64,000 nucleotides of DNA, taken from NCBI RefSeq assembly GCF_002802865.1, contig NZ_PGLQ01000006.1:1-64000 (forward strand), given 5' to 3'. The translations under genes and the position numbers were made by a program. Under the pieces are notes generated by a model. The model was not told the origin of the DNA, did not search any database, and saw only the letters and a list, made by a program, of their open reading frames with translations. Positions 24,571 to 33,575 of the stretch are shown piece by piece; positions within the stretch are counted from its first letter, which is position 1; every line of letters starts with the position of its first letter. Source of the DNA: Bifidobacterium scaligerum (GTDB taxonomy: Bacteria; Actinomycetota; Actinomycetes; Actinomycetales; Bifidobacteriaceae).

Positions 24571-26046
24571 TCACTTCTTGGCTTGGGTGAGCTGGTAGGC
24601 CACGAAGAGGATGGCGAGCCAGATCACGCCGGCGATCACAGCGATACGGTAGCTGGCGGAGAAGCACATCAGCACAACGACCAAAGCCAAGAACGCGAGC
24701 ACCACCCACGGGGTCACCTTGGCGAACGGCAGCTTGAAGTGAATCGCATCCAGCGCCGCCTGACCGGACTTACCGGACAGCTCGGTATCTTCCGGAGCGC
24801 CGCCCGCGGCAACCACCTTGCGGAACTTCATCTCGGTGAACATAATCATCGTCCAGTTGATGATGCCGGCGATCGTGGCGATCGACATCAGATAGTTGAA
24901 CGCGAACTGCGGCCACACGAACACCACGACCACGGCAATCGCCGTAATCACAGCGGAAGTCAATACGCCGGCGACCGGCACACCCTTCGAGTTCAGGCGA
25001 CCCAAGTATGCGGGCGCGTTGCCCTGCTTGGCCAGCGAGTACAGCATGCGGGAGTTGGCGTACAGGCCGGAGTTGTAGACGCTCATCACGGCGGTCAGGC
25101 ACACGAAGTTCAGAATGCCGGCGGCTGCGTGAATGCCCACGGAATCGAAGATCTGCACGAACGGGCTCGACTGGCCATCGATGGTGTTCCACGGCACCAC
25201 GGCCATGATCACGCCCAGAGCGCCGATGTAGAAGACGAGGATTCGCCAGATGATGTCGTTGGTGGCGCGCGGAATCGTGGTGCGCGGGTCTTCGGTCTCA
25301 CCGGCGGTGATGCCGATGAGCTCGGTGCCGCCGAAGCTGAACATCACCACGACCAGAGCCATCAAGAGGCCGGTCCAGGAGCCGTCGGAAGCCTGACCCA
25401 TCAGACCGTTCGGGAAGAAGCCGTCGCCTACAGTGAACCAGTTGGCGAAGCTTGCCTTGATACCGGAAGCGGTAGGCAGGGCGAAGATGATCACCGCAAG
25501 ACCGCCCAAGATCATGGCGATCACGGCCACGATCTTGATGATCGCGAACCAGAATTCGAATTCACCGAACTTGGAGACGCCGAGCAGGTTCGCGGCGGTA
25601 ATCAAAACCAGGAACACAGCCGCCGAAACCCAAGTGGGGATGGCCGGGAACCAGTAGTTCACGAAGCTGCCCACCACGGCGAGCTCCACCATGGAAACCA
25701 GAATGTAGTTGAACCAATAGTTCCAGCCGGAGATGAAACCGGCGCGCTTGGACCAGTACCGGGTGGCGTAGTAGCTGAATGCGCCGGCTTTCGGATCCTC
25801 CACGGACATTTCGGACAATGCACGCACGATCATGAAGATCGCAAGGCCGCCGATCAGGTAGGCCAGCAGAATGGACGGACCGGCCAGCGCGATGGATTCG
25901 CTGGAGCCGTAGAACAGACCCGTGCCGATGGCGCCGCCGAGGGCGATCAGCTGGATATGACGATTTTTCAGGGATTTGCGCAGCGTTGCCGGCACCGGCA
26001 CGTCGTCGGTTTCGCGCGGCTTCTTGGACGCGTCAGTCTTGCTCAT
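24571..26046 (-). CDS. amino acid permease, APC/AAT family
   Basis: A 491-residue permease of the amino acid transporter (AAT) branch with twelve helices. The start KSLKNRHIQLIALGGAIGTGLFYGSS is diagnostic of the GabP/LysP/AroP group, and the FSFGGTELIGITAGETEDP segment near residue 235 is the substrate-loop signature. Likely a proton-coupled importer for amino acids such as Lys, Gln, Asn or GABA. It is monocistronic, with a start ATG at 26046. Confidence 0.88.
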   Translation of the reverse strand: MSKTDASKKPRETDDVPVPATLRKSLKNRHIQLIALGGAIGTGLFYGSSESIALAGPSILLAYLIGGLAIFMIVRALSEMSVEDPKAGAFSYYATRYWSKRAGFISGWNYWFNYILVSMVELAVVGSFVNYWFPAIPTWVSAAVFLVLITAANLLGVSKFGEFEFWFAIIKIVAVIAMILGGLAVIIFALPTASGIKASFANWFTVGDGFFPNGLMGQASDGSWTGLLMALVVVMFSFGGTELIGITAGETEDPRTTIPRATNDIIWRILVFYIGALGVIMAVVPWNTIDGQSSPFVQIFDSVGIHAAAGILNFVCLTAVMSVYNSGLYANSRMLYSLAKQGNAPAYLGRLNSKGVPVAGVLTSAVITAIAVVVVFVWPQFAFNYLMSIATIAGIINWTMIMFTEMKFRKVVAAGGAPEDTELSGKSGQAALDAIHFKLPFAKVTPWVVLAFLALVVVLMCFSASYRIAVIAGVIWLAILFVAYQLTQAKK

Positions 26047-26238
26047 GACTTCTCTCTCGATTCTCGCGTGCGCTCGATCGTGAGCCGATCAAACGCGGGA
26101 CTTGCCGCACGGCCTTCCGTTCGTCGGCCGCGCGCAATGTCCGCCATTGTATGCCCTGATGATGTCAGACATCGCGTTTTCGCTCGGTATGCATCGCCTG
26201 TTGAGATGGCATGAGGATGATTGTTGTACGTTCCGCGT

Positions 26239-27345
26239 TCAGCGCGGCCGGCGTGCGCGGGCGTCGGGCAGCGCCGGGAAGCTGCCGTGCGGCTCGTTCT
26301 GGTACCAATACGCAACCGAAGCGACGTCGTCCTGACGTTCGAAAGCGCCGCACGCCGCCGAGCCGATCTGCTGCACAGTGACGGTGAGCCGCTCGCGGAA
26401 CACGATCGGATCGGGGATGTGCCAACGGTAGAGGCCACGCTGCGGCGGAGTGACGTCGTCATGGTAATCGCTGTGGATCAGCGGATCGTGCTGCGAGTAA
26501 TACGGGTACCCCAGAAACTCCGTGCTGTAGCACTGTTCGACAGTGCGGCCATGCTCCTGCCGGGCGAAACTCCATGCACCGCCGAAATAATCCTCGGTGC
26601 CGGTGCTGCAGATGGTGGGGTAGTCGGTGTCCGAATCGATGTAGAACTTGAACTCGCCTTCGCCCCACCAGTATCGTTCGAGTGTGGTCAGCGCCAGGTA
26701 AGTGCCGACGTAATGACCGGAGCCGCGCACGCCGTCGAGCACGACATAGTCCTGCGCAGGCTGGGTGATGGGTTGACGTCGCCACTGTGCGTGGAAGGTG
26801 AGCAGGTCGTCGGCCGCGCCGGTCAGTGAAGCGACGTCGTCATACAGACGGTAATCGATCTGATAGAACAGGTCCTTGATGGGATTGGCGTGCTGGTTTT
26901 CCACCGTGATGCGGGCGTGACGGCGGAACGGCATCGGCCAATAGCAGTTCATGCCGCGTGACGGCAACGCCACCACCGGACCAGACGTGACGACTGCCGC
27001 ACGACCGAATCCGCAACAGAAGAAATCACCCAGTGGACATTCCACACTCGGCTCGGTCTCTCCATCCCAGTACATGCGCAGCACCAGATCGCGCAGCACA
27101 TAGCAGTCGGCGTCCGTGGTTTTCTCATCCACGGTGAACCAGATATGGGTGATCTGGCCCGGTCCGTCGATATCGGCGAGAGTCACCGTTGCGCCGGGCG
27201 CGATGTTGCGCAGACACGGCGACCCTTTGCGCGACGGGCCGAGCGCGCTTGCCGCCATGGCGGCTTTGCCGGGCTCGCCGTTCGGATTCTCGGCGTTGAT
27301 CGCGCGCGAAACAAACGGCTGGGTATGGGTCAATGATGCAAACAT
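26239..27345 (-). CDS. DUF2961 protein, glycoside hydrolase family 172
   Basis: A 368-residue protein matching DUF2961, now GH172. Characterised members act on alpha-D-fructofuranosides (difructose dianhydride I synthase/hydrolase of B. dentium) or on alpha-D-arabinofuranosides. The start SRAINAENPNGEPGKAAM, the GEGEFKFYIDSD segment (Glu 229 and 231) and STGTEDYFGGAW (Glu 251) carry the acidic residues expected at the active site, and LYRWHIPDPIVF is the family's C-terminal signature. There is no signal peptide, so it is intracellular. It follows the LacI gene with a 70-bp gap and shares the strand with the alpha-mannosidase. Confidence 0.88.
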   Translation of the reverse strand: MFASLTHTQPFVSRAINAENPNGEPGKAAMAASALGPSRKGSPCLRNIAPGATVTLADIDGPGQITHIWFTVDEKTTDADCYVLRDLVLRMYWDGETEPSVECPLGDFFCCGFGRAAVVTSGPVVALPSRGMNCYWPMPFRRHARITVENQHANPIKDLFYQIDYRLYDDVASLTGAADDLLTFHAQWRRQPITQPAQDYVVLDGVRGSGHYVGTYLALTTLERYWWGEGEFKFYIDSDTDYPTICSTGTEDYFGGAWSFARQEHGRTVEQCYSTEFLGYPYYSQHDPLIHSDYHDDVTPPQRGLYRWHIPDPIVFRERLTVTVQQIGSAACGAFERQDDVASVAYWYQNEPHGSFPALPDARARRPR

Positions 27346-27415
27346 GACGACTCCTGTGTCGGGTGTGGGGTGTTCCTGTCGTTATTTATTGGGCGTTCAT
27401 CAAGGACGCATAACT

Positions 27416-28429
27416 TCAGGCGTCGGAATCTTCCGGGCACGGTCCGGTGGTTTCGCCGGGAAGGATGGTTGTAGGTACCACGGTGTGTGGTTCGTCGAGC
27501 TTTTCTTCGTTGATGAGAGCCAACGCTTTTTCCGCGGCGATTTGACCAATTCTGCGCGCGGGTTGTTCCACAGAAGAGAGCCCGAGCATCCGGTACGGTT
27601 CGAATGCATCGAAGCCGATTACCGAGATTTCATCCGGCACGCGGATTCCGCATCGGAACAGCTCGACCAGCATCGCTTCTGCATATTGATCTGACCAGCC
27701 GCAAATGGCTGTCGGACGCTGCGGCATGGCCAGCAGTTGTGCGACGGCTCTGCGTGCCGGCCGATATGGATTGTTGTCGATGGTGAGGGTGCCGCAGTCC
27801 TCAAGGCCGAGTTCGTCGATGGCTTGCCGGTATCCGAGAATGCGGTGATCCACGCCCCATAGATGTTCCTGCTTGTCGACGAAGCAAAAACGTTTATGGC
27901 CGAGAGCGTGAAGATAGCGTACGGCTTCGCCTTCGGCCTTGATATCGTCAATGCTGACCGAGCCTTGTGTGAATTTATTATTCAATGCGTTCACGGTGAC
28001 GATTGGCATGCCCATGGATGTCACCGTTCGCTGTTCTTCGTCGGTTACGGAAAACGATACGATAAGCGCGTCGGCGTTACGGTCTGCCGGTAGATGCTGG
28101 AAGAAATCAGCGCGTTCGGTGTCGCCTCCGGCACGGTACACCAGAAGGTCATAATTGGCGGGGCGCAGAACATCGTAGAGACCATCTTGAATATGTCCGT
28201 TAAACGATGAGCTGAGTGACTCGCTGATAAGAAGTGCTATACGTTGTGTGCGGCCGTTGGCCAGAGCCGCAGCCGACTTGGAAGTGGTGTAGTTCAGCGC
28301 TTTGGCGGCTTCGACGACACGTTGACGAGTGGATTCAGCAACGCGTTCTCTGCCATGCAACGCGCGAGATACGGTGAACGTTGAAACTCCCGCGAGTTTT
28401 GCCACATCGGCGATGGTTGCGCGTTTCAT
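27416..28429 (-). CDS. LacI family transcriptional regulator (glycan locus)
   Basis: A 337-residue LacI-type repressor with helix-turn-helix ATIADVAKLAGVSTFTVSRAL and hinge KSAAALANGRT, followed by a sugar-binding core. AAAGGA precedes the ATG. Flanked by GH172 and GH38 genes on the same strand, it is the natural candidate to bind the AAGCGYTT-centred sites between the alpha-mannosidase and importer 2 and before the beta-mannosidase. The effector would be a mannose- or fructofuranose-containing sugar; this is inference. Confidence 0.88.
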   Translation of the reverse strand: MKRATIADVAKLAGVSTFTVSRALHGRERVAESTRQRVVEAAKALNYTTSKSAAALANGRTQRIALLISESLSSSFNGHIQDGLYDVLRPANYDLLVYRAGGDTERADFFQHLPADRNADALIVSFSVTDEEQRTVTSMGMPIVTVNALNNKFTQGSVSIDDIKAEGEAVRYLHALGHKRFCFVDKQEHLWGVDHRILGYRQAIDELGLEDCGTLTIDNNPYRPARRAVAQLLAMPQRPTAICGWSDQYAEAMLVELFRCGIRVPDEISVIGFDAFEPYRMLGLSSVEQPARRIGQIAAEKALALINEEKLDEPHTVVPTTILPGETTGPCPEDSDA

Positions 28430-28553
28430 CGTGGTCCTTTCAACGTCGCTGTGCGATCGGTAGTGGTGTAGAAGGGATCTGCCGTCGGCGGCAAATCCAG
28501 TACTAGAATATTATGCTTCGAACCGGATTGATATGTTCCTGTAATTCCGATTG

Positions 28554-28611
28554 GCTTATTTGTGTGGCGGCCTCGGTTGCTCGGCCAATTGAGGCCGCCA
28601 CACAAAAATAA
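28554..28611 (-). terminator. long hairpin between alpha-mannosidase and LacI genes
   Basis: GTGTGGCGGCCTC and GAGGCCGCCACAC pair perfectly around a 16-17-base loop. Outer CTTATTT and AAATAAG extend the stem to about 21 bp with a small bulge. It lacks a U-tract. It probably separates expression of the enzyme from that of the downstream regulator. Confidence 0.65.
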
Positions 28612-28637
28612 GTTCAGGCGTCTCCTATTTTCACCTG

Positions 28638-31600
28638 TCAGTTAGCACGATGTATCCGGAGCGTGGCGAGCTGGTACGGCCCAAACACCAATTGCGCGCC
28701 TTCGGCGTATTGCTCATCGTCTGGATGAATCTCGTCGGTAACCAGGGCAACGGGCTCGCCATCGTAATGTGCGATTTCCTCAAGCTCGTTGGTCTCAACG
28801 ATGGTGGCTGGGCCGAGTAGATCAGAATTGACGTGCAACGTTGCGGCTGCAGGTGCGCCGGTAGCTTCGTACACGCGCACGATAAGATCGCCGGATCCGT
28901 CATCCGCCAGCTTCATCCAATCGATAATCGGTGTGCCTTGGGTGATTTCAAGGGCAATCGGCGGAAGTGTCGCCACAAGGTCGGTAATGGCTGGCGCGTT
29001 CAGCATATATGCCGCGGCGATGGTTGCCGGCAGCATGCCGTCGGAAGGTACTACAGACCAGTTGAAATCATGATCGCCTTGGTCGGCTTGGGGGTCGGGG
29101 GCGCAGGGGCCGCTGAGCAGTGACAGGCGAACCATGGTTCCGCATGTGTGTCCGTCAGATTGCAGGGGAGCGGTGTCGGATCCATAAGTGGAACCGTTCA
29201 CCACGCCGACTGCATATCCGGGTTCGGATACATGGATGAATCGATGACTGCAATTCTCGAACATCGCTTCGTCGCGCAACGTGTTTTTGACCACGGGTCT
29301 TTCGATGGTGCCGTATTGGCAGTCATAGGTTGCGCGGTTTGCGATGATATTTGTCGGGATGTCAACTTTGAGGAATTGTTCTTGCGTGTGCCAAGCGACA
29401 TGCGCGTGGAAATCAAGCTGACGGATTCCCGGGCGTAGGCTGATCGTGGTTTCGATGGCGCTGCTGCCGAATGTGAGACGAGCGTTAACGGATGCGGTGC
29501 CGTCCTTTTCCGTAGCGACGGATTCAACATAGCCGCCGGTGGGCGTATGGGCCGTGAGGAAAGCGTCACGCTCGATATCCCATGCGTCGAAGACGCTTGG
29601 TTCGTCCTTCAGCAGCTCGTAGCGGCCGAGCCTCGTGCCGGACGGTACGATTTCTCGCTGCGCTACGGCATCCCATAGCGACGATATGGTGCCATCCGAT
29701 TCGATCGTGGCGCTCATGAGGCCATTGTCGAGCACGATCGAGCCGTCTGAACCGTTCCTCACGGAGACGGGGTCGGCATTGCCGGAGACATTGGGAACGG
29801 TGGCCCATTGCGAAGCGCCGTTTGCCGCCGGAAGCGGCGCGGCGAACGGGACGATCTTGCCGGAGCCGATGACCGGAGCATCTGGAAGTGCGCGTCGAAT
29901 CACAGCGTTGGCGTCGTCGATGATGTTGTGCAGTGCCTCCATGTCGCGCGTGTACTCTGCACGTGCTTGCGTGTAGAGCCAGGCAATTCCCGAGCCGGGA
30001 AGAATGTCGTGGAACTGGTTGAGCAGGAGCGTTTTCCAGATGGCGTCAAGCTGCGTGCGCGGATACTCGTACTTTTGGTCTACGAGCGAAGCGAGCAGAC
30101 CAAGATATTCGGCGGTACGCAACAGCGACTCGGTCTGGCGGCAGCCGCGTTTCATCTCCTGCTGGGCGGTAAGCGTGGCACGATGAAGTTCCAGATACAG
30201 TTCGCCTTTCCACACGGGGAATTCGTCGCCGGCCTCCCGCGCGATTTCTTGCTTGAGCTCGCTGAAGAATGCTTCAGGCGCTTGATATTCCGTGTGTGGC
30301 ATGCCATCGAAATCACGGTATCGGGTAACGCGGCCGGCCATCTCGCGGGTTACTCCGCCGCCGCCGTCGCCGTAACCGAACAGCAGTGCTCCGGACGAGG
30401 AGATGTCCTTGTCCTTGTAATTATGCTCTGCATAGGTCAGTTCCTTGGCGCTCACTTCGGCCCCATAGGTGTCTGCGGGAGGGAAGTGCGTGAAGATGCG
30501 AGAGCCATCGATGCCCTCCCACATGAACGAGTGATGAGGCAACCGCGTGGTGTCGTTCCAAGATATTTTCTGCGTCAGGAAGTATTCATAGCCGGCTCTT
30601 TTCGCGATTTGCGGGAATGAGCCGGTATAGCCGAAGCTGTCTGGCAGCCAAATCACCTTGGTGTCGCATCCCAGATGCTCGCGATAATACCGTTTGCCGT
30701 ATGAAATCTGACGAATCAGGGATTCGCCGCTGGGCAGCATGCCATCGGACTCCACCCACATGGCGCCCACGGGGATGAATCGTCCCTCTTGGATGCGTTG
30801 TTTCATGCGGGCAAAGAGGTCGGGGTGGGCTTCTTCAAGCCATGCGTATTGTTGGGCGGAGCTCATGGCATACAGGTAGTCGGGGTTCTGGTCCATCAAG
30901 GAAAGCGCGTTGGAGACGGTGCGGGCCACCTTGCGTTTCGTCTCACGTGTGGGCCACAGCCATGCTGAGTCAATGTGTGCATGTCCGATTGCTGCCAGAT
31001 GCAGCGCTGAGCCGCCGGTCGGAGTGTGGATCGCCTTATCCAAAGCTTGTCGTGCGGCAGCGACCGTGCTGAGATCGCGCATATCGAATCGGTTCAGTGA
31101 GCGTTGCAGCGCTTTGGCGAGCTTCCAATATCGCGGCGAGTCATGATCCACCTGTTCGATGGCCATGCTGACAGCGTCAAGATCCATGTAATATTCGGCG
31201 AGTTCATGCTCGTAGGCGCATACATCGATTCCGTGGAATTCGTATCGTACGTCCGCGCGGCCCGTGGGGCCGGCACCCCAAGTGGTTTGCGGAAATGCCG
31301 GGATCATAGGGTTGTAGGCACCTTCGATGTACAACGTGAAATCACCGTTGTCGTCAATTACGGCGTCGCGTTTACCATCTGCCGAGATGAGAGGAGCCCA
31401 ATGGTTCCGAGGGTGAAGGCCTTTGATGACGGTGCCGTCTGGACGGTAGACCAGGCCCTCTACTTGGCCGCCGACAGGACCATCGAGGAAACCGAGATGA
31501 GCTTCGAGTTCGATGGCTCGTCCGCGAGCCTCCTCGACGGGAATATGGCCTTGCACTTTGAACCATGTCGTGCCCCAAGAAGTACCCCATGGTTCGCCGA

Positions 31601-31790
31601 ACGGCACGCTTTCGAACGGGACTTCGCCGCGTTCTGCCCGGGCGAGGAACTCGTCGGCAGGTTCAGGCTCACCCTGATTGGCGAACGCCTGCACGTTGCA
31701 GTGGCTGAGTACCGGGTGGATTCGAGGTTCGATGCGTTCCTTCATTACTCGTTTGCAGCGCTCCACCTGCTGCTGTGGCTTAAGAATCAT
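28638..31790 (-). CDS. alpha-mannosidase, glycoside hydrolase family 38
   Basis: A 1050-residue cytoplasmic GH38 enzyme of the MAN2C1-like branch, which removes alpha-linked mannose by a retaining, zinc-dependent mechanism. The metal-binding motif GHAHIDSAWLWP places His 272 and Asp 274. The nucleophile Asp is at residue 384 in WLPDSFGYTG, and WVESDGMLPSGESLIRQ is the neighbouring conserved block. The C-terminal half has the beta-sandwich domains of the family. There is no signal peptide. The gene is divergent from importer 2 with paired operators between. Likely substrates are alpha-mannosyl oligosaccharides such as trimmed N-glycans. Confidence 0.92.
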   Translation of the reverse strand: MILKPQQQVERCKRVMKERIEPRIHPVLSHCNVQAFANQGEPEPADEFLARAERGEVPFESVPFGEPWGTSWGTTWFKVQGHIPVEEARGRAIELEAHLGFLDGPVGGQVEGLVYRPDGTVIKGLHPRNHWAPLISADGKRDAVIDDNGDFTLYIEGAYNPMIPAFPQTTWGAGPTGRADVRYEFHGIDVCAYEHELAEYYMDLDAVSMAIEQVDHDSPRYWKLAKALQRSLNRFDMRDLSTVAAARQALDKAIHTPTGGSALHLAAIGHAHIDSAWLWPTRETKRKVARTVSNALSLMDQNPDYLYAMSSAQQYAWLEEAHPDLFARMKQRIQEGRFIPVGAMWVESDGMLPSGESLIRQISYGKRYYREHLGCDTKVIWLPDSFGYTGSFPQIAKRAGYEYFLTQKISWNDTTRLPHHSFMWEGIDGSRIFTHFPPADTYGAEVSAKELTYAEHNYKDKDISSSGALLFGYGDGGGGVTREMAGRVTRYRDFDGMPHTEYQAPEAFFSELKQEIAREAGDEFPVWKGELYLELHRATLTAQQEMKRGCRQTESLLRTAEYLGLLASLVDQKYEYPRTQLDAIWKTLLLNQFHDILPGSGIAWLYTQARAEYTRDMEALHNIIDDANAVIRRALPDAPVIGSGKIVPFAAPLPAANGASQWATVPNVSGNADPVSVRNGSDGSIVLDNGLMSATIESDGTISSLWDAVAQREIVPSGTRLGRYELLKDEPSVFDAWDIERDAFLTAHTPTGGYVESVATEKDGTASVNARLTFGSSAIETTISLRPGIRQLDFHAHVAWHTQEQFLKVDIPTNIIANRATYDCQYGTIERPVVKNTLRDEAMFENCSHRFIHVSEPGYAVGVVNGSTYGSDTAPLQSDGHTCGTMVRLSLLSGPCAPDPQADQGDHDFNWSVVPSDGMLPATIAAAYMLNAPAITDLVATLPPIALEITQGTPIIDWMKLADDGSGDLIVRVYEATGAPAAATLHVNSDLLGPATIVETNELEEIAHYDGEPVALVTDEIHPDDEQYAEGAQLVFGPYQLATLRIHRAN

Positions 31791-31837
31791 GAATAATGCT
31801 CCTTTGCAAAACTGGTACGGAATGACGCAATGCCCTT

Positions 31838-31866
31838 ATTGTAGCTAAGCGCTTTGGTTATTGAAA
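31838..31866 (-). promoter_or_regulatory. promoter of alpha-mannosidase with embedded operator
   Basis: On the minus strand TACAAT (31843-31838) is a good -10, with a weak -35 (TTTCAA) 17 bp upstream. The LacI-type site CTAAGCGCTTTG (31846-31857) lies between the two elements. Confidence 0.55.
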
Positions 31867-31967
31867 CGCGAAGAGATTTCCATATGGCGTGTCGGATTAA
31901 AAAACGCTGAAATTCCAACATTTTTTGTTGTGAAAAACTGTAAAAAAGCAGCGTGTCTCGAACGGGT

Positions 31968-31997
31968 TTGACAGAAATAGCATTGTTGTTTTATGCT
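31968..31997 (+). promoter_or_regulatory. promoter of importer 2
   Basis: TTGACA (31968-31973) is followed after 18 bp by TATGCT (31992-31997). The start of transcription would fall near 32004, on the edge of the operator at 32008-32020. Confidence 0.65.
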
Positions 31998-32007
31998 TTT
32001 TGTGTAT

Positions 32008-32020
32008 AAACGCTTAGCTA
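32008..32020. promoter_or_regulatory. LacI-type operator of importer 2
   Basis: AAACGCTTAGCTA is the reverse complement of TAGCTAAGCGTTT and differs by one base from the site at 31842-31854 (TAGCTAAGCGCTT), in inverted orientation. The pair is 160 bp apart and could hold a repression loop over both promoters. Confidence 0.6.
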
Positions 32021-32113
32021 CTGAGTTGGTTTCCGGGAATCGGAGGTCACGAGTAGCTGGTGTTTGTCAAGGAAGACAACGACGCATAAGCGTTGAAGGA
32101 AAAGAGGTCAACA

Positions 32114-33433
32114 ATGAACTCCCTCAAGAAAGTGGCAACGTTGCTCACCGTTACGGCGATGGCTTCCACCTTGGTCGCCTGCGGCCCGGGTGCTTCCAGC
32201 TCCAATGCCAATGCAAACACTGAAACGGTCAGCAAGGACCTCGGTGATGAGAAGATTGAGCTGAAACTTTGGGACGGTGCTGGTCTTAAGGCTATGGATG
32301 ATGCCCTGATTAAGGCGTTCGAGGCCAAGTATCCGAACATCACCGTCAAGGCCACTTATGACCCCGACAACGTAAGCGCTCAGAACGGTCCGCGTGTCAT
32401 CTCTGCATCCGAGACGCCTGATGTGGCGCGCATCACCGACATGGGTTCGGCCGTACGTGGCAAGCACGTCGTTGACCTTGAAGAATATGCCAAGCTATAC
32501 GACTGGAATATCCCTGACAGCCAGACCGTCAATTACCGTCTCACGGATTCCGGCGAACTGGGCAGCGGCGACCTCTACGCCGTGCCGGATGGCTTCACGA
32601 TGACCGGCATCTTCTGGAACAAGAAGATCGCGAAGCAACTGGGCATCACTGAAGCTCCGAAGACGGTGGCCGAGTTCGAAGCGGATCTGCAGAAGGCTAA
32701 GGATGCAGGTGTTCAGCCGATGATGGCTTCCTCCAAGGATGCAGGCATTATCCATCTCATCGACGGACTGATCATTAATGAGAATGGCGTCGATGCGGTG
32801 CGTGCATGGACGCAGCAGCGTGACGGCGCAACTATTGACACCGACGGAACCGCCAAGGCTGCGCAGTACATTGCCGACTGGGCCAGCAAGGGATACTTCC
32901 CCGATGGCGTGAACGCACTTGATTCCTCTACGGCGCTGGCGCGCTTCACCAAGGGTGAGGGCCTGTTCTTCCCCGCTGGCAACTGGTATACGTCGTCCGT
33001 GTCCGAAGCACTTGGTGAGGATGCCGGATTCATCGCCGTGCCGCCGAAGACCGAAGGCGAGGGTGCCGGCGGCGCACTGGATGGTGCCACTCCGTTCGGT
33101 ATTCCCACCAATGCCAAGCACAAGAACGCTGCGGCTGCATTCCTGAACTTCCTGACCACTGACGAAGCACGTCAGATCGCCATCGACAACGGTTATGCTC
33201 CGCTGGGCGAAGGTGAAGCCAAGAGCGACGATCCGGTTATGCAATCTGTGCTGGATACCTATGCGGCTTTCATCAAGGGTGGCAACACCGCGACGCATAT
33301 CTCCAACTCGACGGCTGGCATTCAGGCCAACGCTCTGATTCCGGCCATTCAGGAGCTCGTGGATGGCTCGCTCAAGCCGGCCGACTTCGGTGCTGAGATT
33401 CAGGCCAAGTACGCGGACGAGCTTGGCAAGTAA
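32114..33433 (+). CDS. sugar ABC transporter substrate-binding lipoprotein (importer 2)
   Basis: A 439-residue family-1 solute-binding protein with a signal peptide and a lipobox LVAC (Cys at residue 23), so it should be anchored outside the membrane. I start at the ATG at 32114, preceded by AAAGAGG; an upstream in-frame TTG at 32093 is less likely. A hairpin and 140 bp separate it from the permeases, the usual arrangement that keeps binding-protein mRNA in excess. Context with GH38 and GH13 suggests a mannose- and glucose-containing oligosaccharide; specificity is inferred only. Confidence 0.9.
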   Translation: MNSLKKVATLLTVTAMASTLVACGPGASSSNANANTETVSKDLGDEKIELKLWDGAGLKAMDDALIKAFEAKYPNITVKATYDPDNVSAQNGPRVISASETPDVARITDMGSAVRGKHVVDLEEYAKLYDWNIPDSQTVNYRLTDSGELGSGDLYAVPDGFTMTGIFWNKKIAKQLGITEAPKTVAEFEADLQKAKDAGVQPMMASSKDAGIIHLIDGLIINENGVDAVRAWTQQRDGATIDTDGTAKAAQYIADWASKGYFPDGVNALDSSTALARFTKGEGLFFPAGNWYTSSVSEALGEDAGFIAVPPKTEGEGAGGALDGATPFGIPTNAKHKNAAAAFLNFLTTDEARQIAIDNGYAPLGEGEAKSDDPVMQSVLDTYAAFIKGGNTATHISNSTAGIQANALIPAIQELVDGSLKPADFGAEIQAKYADELGK

Positions 33434-33452
33434 TCGATTGCTTGACTAGCTG

Positions 33453-33483
33453 CCGTGTATGGCCAGGCATCGACCATACACGG
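33453..33483 (+). terminator. intra-operon hairpin after importer 2 binding protein
   Basis: CCGTGTATGG and CCATACACGG form a 10-bp stem around an 11-base loop. No U-tract follows, so it is more likely a partial terminator or mRNA stabiliser than a full stop. Confidence 0.65.
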
Positions 33484-33575
33484 TGTAAGTGGCCGGTTGG
33501 CTCGACAGGGCCGACTGGCCACCCTCTATGCAAAACACCCAGTGGAAACGAAACGGTACATGAAAGCAGACGGCA

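Noticed and set aside
24583-26214. A 543-codon plus-strand frame opposite the amino acid permease, and similar ones at 21975-23588, 4488-5729 and 3117-4112
   Set aside because: All are mirror frames of membrane-protein genes, rich in His, Gln, Asp and Gly, and show no domain.
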